Notes under the pieces: generated by a model
Told to the model about the DNA's origin: nothing
Database searches by the model: none
The model's input: only the letters and a program-made list of their open reading frames with translations
Program-made: the position numbers and the translations under genes
Origin: Desulfobulbaceae bacterium BRH_c16a
Lineage (GTDB): Bacteria; Desulfobacterota; Desulfobulbia; Desulfobulbales; Desulfocapsaceae
Reading direction: 5' to 3'
Assembly (NCBI GenBank): GCA_000961725.1
Contig: LADS01000056.1
Location: 36,418-100,417 of the forward strand
DNA: 64,000 nt
Shown here: in pieces, positions 52,428-59,997 of the stretch
Layout of the letters: each line of letters opens with the position of its first letter
Numbering within the stretch: the stretch's first letter is position 1

Positions 52428-52826
52428 ATGAAGAAATACCAGAGTTTGATCGTTGCATCCTTTCTGGGAATAGTGATGTTCGTGTCTGGTTGCGCCACAA
52501 CCCGGAACATGTTGGGTACGGAATACCGGAAGGAATCTGTTCCCAACTCGAGGACATACTTCAGTCAAGTCTGGGCCGTGGCTGACGACGATGGGTTCAG
52601 GATTTCTGGAAAGCTTCGGCTGAAAGGACCCTTCGGAATCAACGTTCCCGACTATGTTGAGGTAGCGCTGATCGACGAGGCAGGTAATATTATTGATAGC
52701 CGGAAAGTTGGCTATTATCCGAGAATTCTGAGCGGAAGAAGGAAGCATCGCGAGGCGCGTTTTACTGCCCGGTTTGAACAAGCCCCTCCATCTGGAACGG
52801 TAATACGGCTGGAGAATGTGAACTGA
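52428..52826 (+). CDS. Small outer-membrane lipoprotein
   Basis: About 132 residues from ATG 52428 (GAGGTGAATGTC upstream) with lipobox FVSGC. The mature part is beta-rich (VWAVADDDGFRISGKLRLKG, VEVALIDEAGNIIDSRKVGYYP). No named family. It is the last gene of the efflux operon (70 bp after the PII-like gene) and is probably an envelope accessory protein. Confidence 0.7.
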   Translation: MKKYQSLIVASFLGIVMFVSGCATTRNMLGTEYRKESVPNSRTYFSQVWAVADDDGFRISGKLRLKGPFGINVPDYVEVALIDEAGNIIDSRKVGYYPRILSGRRKHREARFTARFEQAPPSGTVIRLENVN

Positions 52827-53071
52827 GGCAACCAATGAGATAATTCGATTCAAAAGGGTGCGCCTGCCTCCTGCCGATCGCCCCGTCGGCCGGTGAGCCG
52901 GGCAAGGAAATTCTCCGGGCAGGCCTTTTCCCGGCAACGGGTGTGGGCCGATTGTCCACAAGTTTGTCGGCGAACGCTGGGAAAATAGAGTCGATTTCAA
53001 GGAGTCCGGCATGATATCAAGGAGGGATTCAGTTGAGGACTCGGCGACAGCCGGCCATCGCCAAACTGGAG

Positions 53072-54880
53072 TCAGGAAATCTTGATCACGGCAAGGGTGA
53101 TGTCGTCCTGCTGCGGCGCCTTGCCCCGAAACGCGGTAATACTTTCGGTGATCGAGGCGAGCATCTCGCGCACTTCGAGGCCATGGCAAGCGGCCAGGCA
53201 TCTCTTCAGCCGCTCCCGCCCGAACTGTTCTCCCGCTTCATTCTCGGCTTCCCAGGCACCGTCGCTATAGATGAGAATGCAGTTCGGATCGGCGGCGAGG
53301 GGTATCTTGTTGCATTGGTAGCCGCCATCCGTCATTATCCCCAACGCCACTCCCGGGCCGCTCAGCTCGGAAAACCGGCCAGTTGCCAGGGAATAGATGA
53401 TCGCCGGTTCGTGGCCGCAGCGGACCCAGGTGATGGAATTCTCACCGCAATCCACCTCCAGGTAGAAGAGGGTGACGAAATTGCCGGACTTGACGGTATC
53501 CTGGCAGAGAAGCCGGTTGACATCGTCCATGTTTCGACCGAGATCACCGGGCTGGCCGATATGGCTACGAAGCAGGGCACGAACGGTGGCCATGAGCAGG
53601 GCCGCGCCGATCCCATGCCCCACCACATCGCCGACCACCACCCCGGCCCTCAGGTCATCGCCGTCAAAACGAAGGATATCGAAATAATCTCCGCCGGTCT
53701 CGTCGCAGTAAAGACAGATCCCCCCTGCGGTGATCCGCCCTTTGCTGAAAACCTCAAGGGGCAGCAGGTTCTGCTGGACTTCCCTGGCGATATCCATTGC
53801 CTCTTGCAGCACCAGCCGATGTTGCAGTTGGCTGGTCATTTTGTTGAAACTTCCGGTCAGTTCGCCGACCTCATCTGTCGCTATGATTGCCAGCGGCGGT
53901 CCGAAACGGCCTTGGGTAAGATCGTCGGCGGCGGCGGACAACGCCTTGATTCTGGCGGTCATCCTGTTTGTCACGCCGAGAATTAAAAGCAGGATGAGCG
54001 GGATACAGACGGCGAACAAGATGACGTAGAAAACCTTGAACCGGATAATGGGGCGTAAAACTTCCTGCCCGGGGGCGATGATCACCATGGTCCAGGGTGC
54101 CTCGACAAGGCGATAAAAACCGCTGATTTCCTCGGGTGGACTGCCTGCCCCGAATACCGTTCCGTAGGACTTGCCTGCCATTGCCGCCAGGGTGCTACGT
54201 TCGAGAGGGTTGCGGGTTCCAAAATCCGGGACGGCCCGCGACGGTTGCGCATCTGGTTGGACGGAAGTGCTTGCCAGGACCTTGCCCGAATCATCGATGA
54301 GAAACGCCTTGTTGTTGTTCCACCAGGGAGCCTGAAGTATCTCGTTTATCAGGATGTCGAACGAGAGGACCACCTCCACACGATTCCGGGGAGTGTTGTC
54401 GTCGCTCCGGATTTCTGCGGTCAGGGAGACAGTTCTGTTGTCCTGACGGTGGCTGTATTGGGGTTGGCCGACGGTCAATTTCCCGGGGATGTGGAAATGC
54501 GGAGCGTTCGTTGTCGAGGTATGGGCATGATCGAAAAGGGCGCGTTGGTCACTGTTGTCCGGTTTATTGAGATTGACGCCGACCACCCCTTCGAGCCCCT
54601 TAATCTGTTGTAGGATGTGTGAGAAAACCTCTTGATCGACACCGGCGGGCTCCTTGCCGGCCTTTAAGATATTGAGCAGGTCTTTGGGCTGGCGCAGGCG
54701 CATGTCGATATGGTGGGCGGTGCGCTGCAGTTCGGCTATTGCCGTTTCCCCCCATTGACGTAGCAGCAGGTCCCGGACGAAGACGTAACAAACCGTGGAC
54801 ACGCCGAGCAAAAGCAGGAATGTCGGGAGCAGGATGAAAAACAGGGTCCGATGCCAAAGACTTGTGGGGCGAAGGGTCAT
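53072..54880 (-). CDS. Membrane SpoIIE/RsbU-type protein phosphatase
   Basis: A 602-residue protein. A first membrane helix (residues about 9-31) and a second (VFYVILFAVCIPLILLLILG) flank a periplasmic Cache-like sensor of about 250 residues. Then come a HAMP linker (AADDLTQGRFGPPLAIIATDEVGELTG) and a PP2C/SpoIIE domain (GGDYFDILRFDGDDLRAGVVVGDVVGHGIGAALLM). The aspartates for Mn/Mg binding (DYFD and GDVVGHG) are present. These phosphatases act in partner-switching stress signalling on anti-anti-sigma factors. No partner gene is adjacent. Confidence 0.88.
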   Translation of the reverse strand: MTLRPTSLWHRTLFFILLPTFLLLLGVSTVCYVFVRDLLLRQWGETAIAELQRTAHHIDMRLRQPKDLLNILKAGKEPAGVDQEVFSHILQQIKGLEGVVGVNLNKPDNSDQRALFDHAHTSTTNAPHFHIPGKLTVGQPQYSHRQDNRTVSLTAEIRSDDNTPRNRVEVVLSFDILINEILQAPWWNNNKAFLIDDSGKVLASTSVQPDAQPSRAVPDFGTRNPLERSTLAAMAGKSYGTVFGAGSPPEEISGFYRLVEAPWTMVIIAPGQEVLRPIIRFKVFYVILFAVCIPLILLLILGVTNRMTARIKALSAAADDLTQGRFGPPLAIIATDEVGELTGSFNKMTSQLQHRLVLQEAMDIAREVQQNLLPLEVFSKGRITAGGICLYCDETGGDYFDILRFDGDDLRAGVVVGDVVGHGIGAALLMATVRALLRSHIGQPGDLGRNMDDVNRLLCQDTVKSGNFVTLFYLEVDCGENSITWVRCGHEPAIIYSLATGRFSELSGPGVALGIMTDGGYQCNKIPLAADPNCILIYSDGAWEAENEAGEQFGRERLKRCLAACHGLEVREMLASITESITAFRGKAPQQDDITLAVIKIS

Positions 54881-54965
54881 TGTAATTTTTTCCTAGCCGA
54901 CGATGTTACCGACCTCTTCCGGACAGCGAGATCGATCGTGTCGCTTCCTTGAGCGATCTCATCAA

Positions 54966-55011
54966 ATGATAAGCACAAAACAGCCCAAGGAGTGTCTTTT
55001 GTGCTTATCAT
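54966..55011. terminator. Strong 15-bp inverted repeat after dtxR
   Basis: Perfect arms of 15 bp (beginning ATGATAAGCACAAAA and its complement) around a 16-nt loop. The arm ends in TTTT, giving a short U-run after the stem on the plus strand. It lies between the end of dtxR (55077) and the start of the SpoIIE gene (54880), so it probably terminates the dtxR operon. It might also serve as a site of recombination. Confidence 0.6.
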
Positions 55012-55076
55012 AACGAGGAGAAGTGATGACAAAAGGAAGCGAGCCGCGCTGGCTGCCGGCGGGTAAGGGATAACTT

Positions 55077-55748
55077 TCAACCTCTTTTCACAATGATCGA
55101 TTCCGCCATGTCGGCATCGACGGCATACTGGCTGTAACCTACCGAAAAAACGAAAGAGGGGAAATTGTCATCCAGCACGATGGCATTGCCGGGCAAAACC
55201 CCCATAGCCATGATTTTTTGCAATTTCTTTGAGTCCCCAGCCTTGATGTAGGCGATTACACCTTTTTCTCCCTGCTTCAGATTTGTCAAGGGAACTACGT
55301 ATCTCTCCCCGGTTTCGCGGGCTTTATGGCAGCAATCGCCGGGAGGTATCGGCTTTCCGTGGGGGCAGGTTTCCGGGTGGCCGAGCAGACGGCAGATCTC
55401 CTCTTCTATGCCTTTTTTGACGATGTGCTCGACCTGGCAGGCCGCCTCTTCCATATCTTCCCGGTCGGTCTCGATGATATCGTGAAACAAGCGCTCCGAG
55501 AGACGGTGCCGGCGAATAGCCAACCTGGCCTCCGATGTTCCTGCCGCCGTGAGGCGGACAACGCCTGCCGCCGTGAGGCGGACAACGCCTCCCGCCTCCT
55601 CTACCAGCCCATGCCGTAACAGGTGTTCGAGAGAGATTTCCGGGGCATGGGCAAGAATTTTCTCACGACTCAGGCAAAGGCTGGGCTCTCCTTCAAGGCA
55701 TACCCATAATTTTTCTAGTGCTTCCTCGATTCTTTCATCGTTGTTCAT
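55077..55748 (-). CDS. DtxR/MntR-type iron-dependent regulator with FeoA domain
   Basis: A 223-residue protein. Residues about 1-70 are a weak winged-helix (SLEHLLRHGLVEEAGGVVRLTA), then the metal-binding and dimer domain (AIRRHRLSERLFHDIIE, EAACQVEHIV, PHGKPIPPGDCC). Residues about 145-223 are an SH3/FeoA-like domain (LTNLKQGEKGVIAYIKAGDSK). The Cys, Glu and His ligands (C-x2-EH) are conserved. It should repress or co-regulate feoB in response to Fe2+ or Mn2+. A 24-bp tandem repeat inside it (55540-55587) duplicates GVVRLTAA in the winged-helix wing. Confidence 0.85.
   Translation of the reverse strand: MNNDERIEEALEKLWVCLEGEPSLCLSREKILAHAPEISLEHLLRHGLVEEAGGVVRLTAAGVVRLTAAGTSEARLAIRRHRLSERLFHDIIETDREDMEEAACQVEHIVKKGIEEEICRLLGHPETCPHGKPIPPGDCCHKARETGERYVVPLTNLKQGEKGVIAYIKAGDSKKLQKIMAMGVLPGNAIVLDDNFPSFVFSVGYSQYAVDADMAESIIVKRG
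55540..55587. repeat. 24-bp perfect tandem duplication inside dtxR
   Basis: The 24-bp unit starting CCTGCCGCCGTGAGGCGGAC occurs twice in succession, in frame, and adds eight residues (GVVRLTAA twice) in the wing of the winged helix. It looks like a recent replication slippage and could loosen DNA binding. Confidence 0.85.
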
Positions 55749-55933
55749 TGGCGGGACTCCTTGGTTCTATTTATTAATTTTCTTATTTTTTCAAAAAAAT
55801 CCGGTTCTTTGGGTGATTCGTAACCACAAAATGGACATTTGACTTTCTGGCAACCGCCAAACGACGAACAGGATCGGCACCCCTTTTCCGCCTGCTTCGC
55901 AGCAAATTCCTTTCGGCAGAAAGAGCATATCAT
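55745..55933 (-). CDS. FeoB-associated Cys-rich zinc-ribbon protein
   Basis: A 62-residue protein. The start at 55933 overlaps the feoB stop (ATGA), and its stop overlaps the dtxR start in the same way. It contains MICSFCRKEF, then CRSCSSFGGCQKVKCPFCGYE, four CxxC-type pairs suggesting zinc-ribbon or redox binding. It is co-translated with feoB and dtxR and probably acts with them in Fe handling. A longer frame upstream in the same phase is only an antisense-like shadow of feoB. Confidence 0.75.
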   Translation of the reverse strand: MICSFCRKEFAAKQAEKGCRSCSSFGGCQKVKCPFCGYESPKEPDFFEKIRKLINRTKESRQ

Positions 55934-57924
55934 AGCTGCACTCCGAGCAGATTGAGCATTCCGTTCACCATCCCCCCGGCGAGAAAGGCAAAGGGGAAGA
56001 TGAATAGAGCCATCCCACATGCCATCTTCAGCCCCCGCTCCTTTTTCATCATCAGGAACTGGGCGACGCAAGGAACGAAGAGGGTCAAGGTGATGACCGC
56101 CACGGCCAGCTGGTTGCCGGTCAGTGCGCCAGCCTGCTGCAGGTCGTACAGTCCGGCGGCGCCGTAGTCGCGACGGAAAAAGCCGAACAAGAAGGCCACC
56201 GCCGCCTCCTTCGGCAAACCAATCCAACCCATGACGTGCGAGAGCCAGGAGGTAACAACGTCGAAAGTGCGGGTTAAGTTGCCGAGCCAGATGAGTACGC
56301 TGGCAAGGATGAAGAGCGGCAGAATCTCCACGAAATACCACTGCATACGGGTGTAGGTCTTTATGAAAACCGCACCAGGACGCGGCATTCGCATTGGGGG
56401 CACCTCCATGTAGAAGTTCGGGCGGGCGCCGGGCATCAGGCGGGCCGTCAGAAAGCCGATGAAGAGAAAGATGAACAGCATGAAGCCACCCCAGACCGCC
56501 ATGGCGGCCGGTTTTTCCGCCACCATTCCGAGGATGACGCCGAGTTGGGCGCTGCAGGGGATAGCAAGGGCCAGCAGCAGCGTGGCAATGATCCGCTCCC
56601 GCTTTGTTTCCAAGGTCCTGGTGACCATGGTGGCCATCGTGTCGCAACCGAAACCCAGGGTCATGGGAATGACCGCGCGGCCATTCAAGCCGATTTTCTT
56701 GAACACCCGGTCGACCAGCAGCGCCAGGCGTGGCAGGTAGCCGCTATCCTCGATGATCGAAAAAGCGATGAAAAAGGTGCCGACAATCGGCAGGATGATG
56801 GCGATGGCATAACGGATGCCCAGGGTGACAATGCCGTAGTCCATGCCGATCAGGTCGCGCAGCGGCGCCCAGGGAACATAGGCTGTGAGCAGGCCGTTGA
56901 TCCAGGGATTGACGTATACTTCGAAAACGTCTGCCTCAAGGAAGTCGACGATGGTGCCGGCCCCGAATTCGCCGACAAACTTGTATAGCCCAAAATACAG
57001 GACCAGCAGCAGTATGGGTACGCCGGTCAACGGCCGCATGGTCCATCTGCCAATGATACCGGAGACGGAATTGCTTCCTTTGACCGGTGCCGAAAAGGCG
57101 TCTTCACAGATAGCGGAGGCGTTCTCATGAAGCTTCATTGATACCAGGTAGTTGGTTGGGTTTTCAAGCCCTGCTTCCAGTTCGGTAAGCGCAGCGTTCA
57201 CAAGGTCGAACGAACTGCCTTTTGCTTTCCGGCCCTCCTCGCCGATGGCGGCATCACCCTGAATCAGCAGCAGGGCCATAGCCCTTTGCGACAGGCCGCG
57301 AGATTCCGGCATATTCGGCACCAGTATGTTGACGGCCTTTTCGATCGCTTCGCCGTAATGAATTTTCGGACTCGCCACCGGCTGCCTGTAGGAGGCGATC
57401 TTCCCGTTCAGGGAATCGATCCCTTTGCCTGACAGGGCGGAAATCGCCGCAACCGGGATGCCGAGTTTCTTTTCCAGCAATCGGGTATCGATCTGGATGC
57501 CAAGGCGTTCAGCCTCATCGATCATATTGAGGACCAGTATCACCGGCAGCTCGGCTTCGATCAATTGCAGGGTGAAGGCGACCATACGCTTGAGGTTCTT
57601 GGCATCGACCACGTGCAGCACCACATCTGTTCCGCCGGCGTGGAGGATGTCGCGGCTTACCCGTTCCTCCTCGGTGATCGGCAAGAGGGAATACATTCCC
57701 GGGGTGTCCTCGACGAGGAATTCTTCCTTGCCGATCCGGCATTTCCCCCGGGCCACTTCCACCGTGGTTCCGGGGTAATTGGAAACCACCACATAGGAGC
57801 CGGTCAACCGGTTGAAAAGGGCGCTTTTGCCCACATTCGGACATCCAACCATGACAATCTTTCTCAGACCGCTTTCTGTGCAGGTCTGGCCGCCATGGCA
57901 CCCGCAACTACTCTTTTGACTCAT
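55930..57924 (-). CDS. feoB: Ferrous iron transporter FeoB
   Basis: A 664-residue protein from ATG 57924 (GGAGGCAGTG upstream). A Cys-rich leader (CGCHGGQTC, residues 7-15) precedes the G-domain: G1 GCPNVGKS (27-34), G2 YPGTTVE, G3 DTPGMYSL and G4 NMIDEAE. The membrane part has the Gate motifs and at least seven helices. It is shorter than the usual 700-770 residues. It imports Fe2+ in the inner membrane. Being between an ArsR gene and a DtxR gene suggests dual control. The operator at 57961-57980 lies directly upstream. Confidence 0.9.
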   Translation of the reverse strand: MSQKSSCGCHGGQTCTESGLRKIVMVGCPNVGKSALFNRLTGSYVVVSNYPGTTVEVARGKCRIGKEEFLVEDTPGMYSLLPITEEERVSRDILHAGGTDVVLHVVDAKNLKRMVAFTLQLIEAELPVILVLNMIDEAERLGIQIDTRLLEKKLGIPVAAISALSGKGIDSLNGKIASYRQPVASPKIHYGEAIEKAVNILVPNMPESRGLSQRAMALLLIQGDAAIGEEGRKAKGSSFDLVNAALTELEAGLENPTNYLVSMKLHENASAICEDAFSAPVKGSNSVSGIIGRWTMRPLTGVPILLLVLYFGLYKFVGEFGAGTIVDFLEADVFEVYVNPWINGLLTAYVPWAPLRDLIGMDYGIVTLGIRYAIAIILPIVGTFFIAFSIIEDSGYLPRLALLVDRVFKKIGLNGRAVIPMTLGFGCDTMATMVTRTLETKRERIIATLLLALAIPCSAQLGVILGMVAEKPAAMAVWGGFMLFIFLFIGFLTARLMPGARPNFYMEVPPMRMPRPGAVFIKTYTRMQWYFVEILPLFILASVLIWLGNLTRTFDVVTSWLSHVMGWIGLPKEAAVAFLFGFFRRDYGAAGLYDLQQAGALTGNQLAVAVITLTLFVPCVAQFLMMKKERGLKMACGMALFIFPFAFLAGGMVNGMLNLLGVQL

Positions 57925-57960
57925 CACTGCCTCCAACTGGAATCGCTGATTTCCGTGAAC

Positions 57961-57980
57961 ATATGACGATACGTTCATAT
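57961..57980. promoter_or_regulatory. ArsR-type operator before feoB
   Basis: Perfect inverted repeat ATATGA-N8-TCATAT, identical in arms and spacing to the site before arsR-zntA at 27592-27611. It lies between the second arsR gene and feoB, so feoB may have its own regulated promoter. Confidence 0.7.
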
Positions 57981-57996
57981 GTTTGAATAAAAAAAA

Positions 57997-58350
57997 CTAC
58001 CCTTCTTTCAGATGACGAATACCTTCCTCAAAAAGATTGCGGACATGCTCGTCATCGAGGGAATAGTAGACCATCTTGCCATCTTTCCGTGACTTGACCA
58101 ATCGGTTGGTGCGCAGAATGCGAAGCTGGTGAGAGATGGCCGAGGGGGTTGTCTCGACCACCGCAGCAATATCACAGACGCACAGTTCCTCCTCCGAGAG
58201 GGCCTGCAGGATGCGAACCCGAGTTGGCTCGCTCAGCACTTTGAAGATCTCGGCCAACTCCACGAATGTTCTCTCATCGAGCATTCGCGCTCGAGAACGA
58301 GCGACACGATCTTGATCCACTTGGAAAATTTGGCAGATATCTTTTGGCAT
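57997..58350 (-). CDS. ArsR/SmtB-type metal-sensing repressor of the feoB operon
   Basis: A 117-residue winged-helix protein. It has EPTRVRILQAL, metal-binding ELCVCD, a recognition helix (PSAISHQLRILRTNRLV) and RKDGKMVYYSLDDEH. It is closely similar to the ArsR at 27209-27577 (the same ELCVCDIAA and DGKMVYYSLDDEH style) but has only one ELCVCD-type metal site visible. No ribosome binding site is clear before the ATG. An ATGA-N8-TCAT site lies 14 bp upstream. It may react to Zn, Cd or Fe-type metals and acts with DtxR on feoB. Confidence 0.88.
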   Translation of the reverse strand: MPKDICQIFQVDQDRVARSRARMLDERTFVELAEIFKVLSEPTRVRILQALSEEELCVCDIAAVVETTPSAISHQLRILRTNRLVKSRKDGKMVYYSLDDEHVRNLFEEGIRHLKEG

Positions 58351-58363
58351 AATAAATGAACAA

Positions 58364-58379
58364 ATGAGTAGTCGTTCAT
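58364..58379. promoter_or_regulatory. Weaker ArsR-type operator before the second arsR
   Basis: ATGA-N8-TCAT with the same spacing as the other two sites but shorter arms. It is placed for autoregulation of the arsR gene at 57997-58350. Confidence 0.5.
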
Positions 58380-58506
58380 GTGTTTATGCTCGCTTGATAT
58401 CATTTCCGGCCGGGCTTGTCAAGGAATAATATCAAATGAGTTCCCGGCGATAGCGCCGCCAGCCGAATACGTAGACGAATGGCCTTCCCACACAATATCA
58501 CTGAAT

Positions 58507-58544
58507 ATGCAGGCAAGGGAGAGACCACCTCCACCTGCCTGCAT
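58507..58544 (-). terminator. Hairpin after the Gly/Ser-rich gene
   Basis: Arms ATGCAGGCA / TGCCTGCAT (9 bp) with a 20-nt loop, 28 bp beyond the stop of the gene at 58572. There is no U-tract. A related hairpin (shared GCAGG-GGGAGAGA-type sequence) follows the paralogous gene at the right edge, so it may be a common 3' element. Confidence 0.45.
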
Positions 58545-58571
58545 GTCGATACACGGAAGAAAACTCAAACT

Positions 58572-59663
58572 TTACCATTTTCCTCCATCACCACCCGACC
58601 CACCATGGCCACCGCCATCACCGCCCGAGCCGCCCGATCCACCATGGCCACCACCATCACCGCCCGAGCCGCTGCCCCCGCCCGAACCGCTTCCTCCACC
58701 TGAGCCGCTGCCCCCTCCTGAGCCACTACCGCCACCTGAGCCACTGCCGCCGCCTGAGCCACTGCCTCCACCGGAGCCGCTACCGCTGCCGGAACCGCCG
58801 GAACCGCCCGAACCGCCCGAGCCACCATGGCTGTCAGAGTCGCCCTTGTCACCAGAATAACCACTATCACTTGAATCGCTGTAACTGCCTGATTCCTGCT
58901 GACTCCCCAAATTCCCAAGGGTCCCTGAGAGACTGTCTTTACCCATGTTGTCACGGGCGTCTATTCTATTTCCAGATGCGTCGACTCCGTGTCGAACCCC
59001 TCCTGTTCCGGAAATCCCGACTGCGTCATCCGTAGATCCTGATCCGGAATGCACACCGGATTGCATGCCAGCGCCATGACCTTGCGACCAACCGGATGAC
59101 ATATTTCTTGCTGTAGCCTCGTTCAATTCATCGGGGTCTATCCCGGCTGGATGATTCGATTGTTTTGACATCCCCGCCGAATGCTTTGCGTCGTCACGAT
59201 TATGATCAAATCCAACCAGGTCCGGATGCACACCCAGTTCATGGGCCACTTCTCCCCAGCCCATGCCGGTATCGTGTATCGCCCTGATATCTTTATTGCT
59301 TACTCCGGTGATATCGGCAAGGTCACGCGTGTAGGTCTCTTCCGCTTTTGCCAAGGCCTGATTGGCCCTGTTTATAACATCCCGATCTTTGCTGTTTACC
59401 GCCTTGTTCAGAGAGTTTTGGGCTTTTTCGACATTGGCAAGAGACTGCTTTAAATTACTCTTGCTGTTTACCGCTTCTTTGGCGTGGTTTGCGGCACGTA
59501 ACGCCTCTGCCGAGGTTGCAAACTCAGGTTTGATATTATCGGCATCGGTTGCAGCCGACGAAAACTGCTGTCTGCCTTGAGTTGCCGCAGACACTGTCGC
59601 TGCCGGCGCGATCATTCCCACCGATAATGCCAGCAGTACCACCGCATAATATTTTTTATTCAT
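58572..59663 (-). CDS. Exported Gly/Ser-rich protein ending in Trp (paralogue 1)
   Basis: About 363 residues from ATG 59663 (AAAGGAGG upstream; the longer frame is not needed). A signal peptide ends near TVSA. A helical region with Ala/Lys and Asn follows (residues about 35-120), then a DIRAIHDTGMGWGEVAHELG segment also seen in other bacterial exported proteins. The last third is Gly/Ser-Gly repeats ending in DGGKW. It is related to the partial gene at 63263. It is probably secreted or surface-exposed, with a low-complexity tail. The function is unknown. Confidence 0.75.
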   Translation of the reverse strand: MNKKYYAVVLLALSVGMIAPAATVSAATQGRQQFSSAATDADNIKPEFATSAEALRAANHAKEAVNSKSNLKQSLANVEKAQNSLNKAVNSKDRDVINRANQALAKAEETYTRDLADITGVSNKDIRAIHDTGMGWGEVAHELGVHPDLVGFDHNRDDAKHSAGMSKQSNHPAGIDPDELNEATARNMSSGWSQGHGAGMQSGVHSGSGSTDDAVGISGTGGVRHGVDASGNRIDARDNMGKDSLSGTLGNLGSQQESGSYSDSSDSGYSGDKGDSDSHGGSGGSGGSGGSGSGSGSGGGSGSGGGSGSGGGSGSGGGSGSGGGSGSGGGSGSGGDGGGHGGSGGSGGDGGGHGGSGGDGGKW

Positions 59664-59997
59664 ATTTTTTCCTCCTTTAAAGGATCTCGTCTTTGTCCAA
59701 AGTTCGATTGGCTCCGCTTCCCGATTTATGCAGGCACAGCGATTGGCGGAAACAGAAGAATGAGCAATCAACTTTACACAGCATTTATCATGCTTTCTTA
59801 TCCTTCTATACGGGGGGCAGAGCAAATCGTCACATATTGGTGGTCTGAGTTTGTTTTAGGGGATGGATGGTGTTACCTCTCTGCGGCTTCTTCTTGAATT
59901 GAAAGACGACCGCAAATCGAGGATCGATTCCAATCCTTTTGATTAGGCGGAAGGTGGTTTTCTCCTTTTGGCTGAAACTGCAAACGGGTTTTTGATT

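Noticed and set aside
53033..53986. 317-residue plus-strand frame antisense to the SpoIIE gene
   Set aside because: The minus strand carries the phosphatase motifs.
54877..55080. 67-residue frame between dtxR and the SpoIIE gene
   Set aside because: It begins with TTG, has no ribosome binding site, and contains the 15-bp inverted repeat.
55934..56647. Upstream part of a long minus-strand frame ending in the zinc-ribbon protein
   Set aside because: It is out of phase with feoB and reads Arg/His-rich shadow sequence. Only the last 62 residues have an ATGA-coupled start.
58378..58860. Pro/Glu-rich plus-strand frame
   Set aside because: It is the complement of the Gly/Ser repeats of the gene at 58572.
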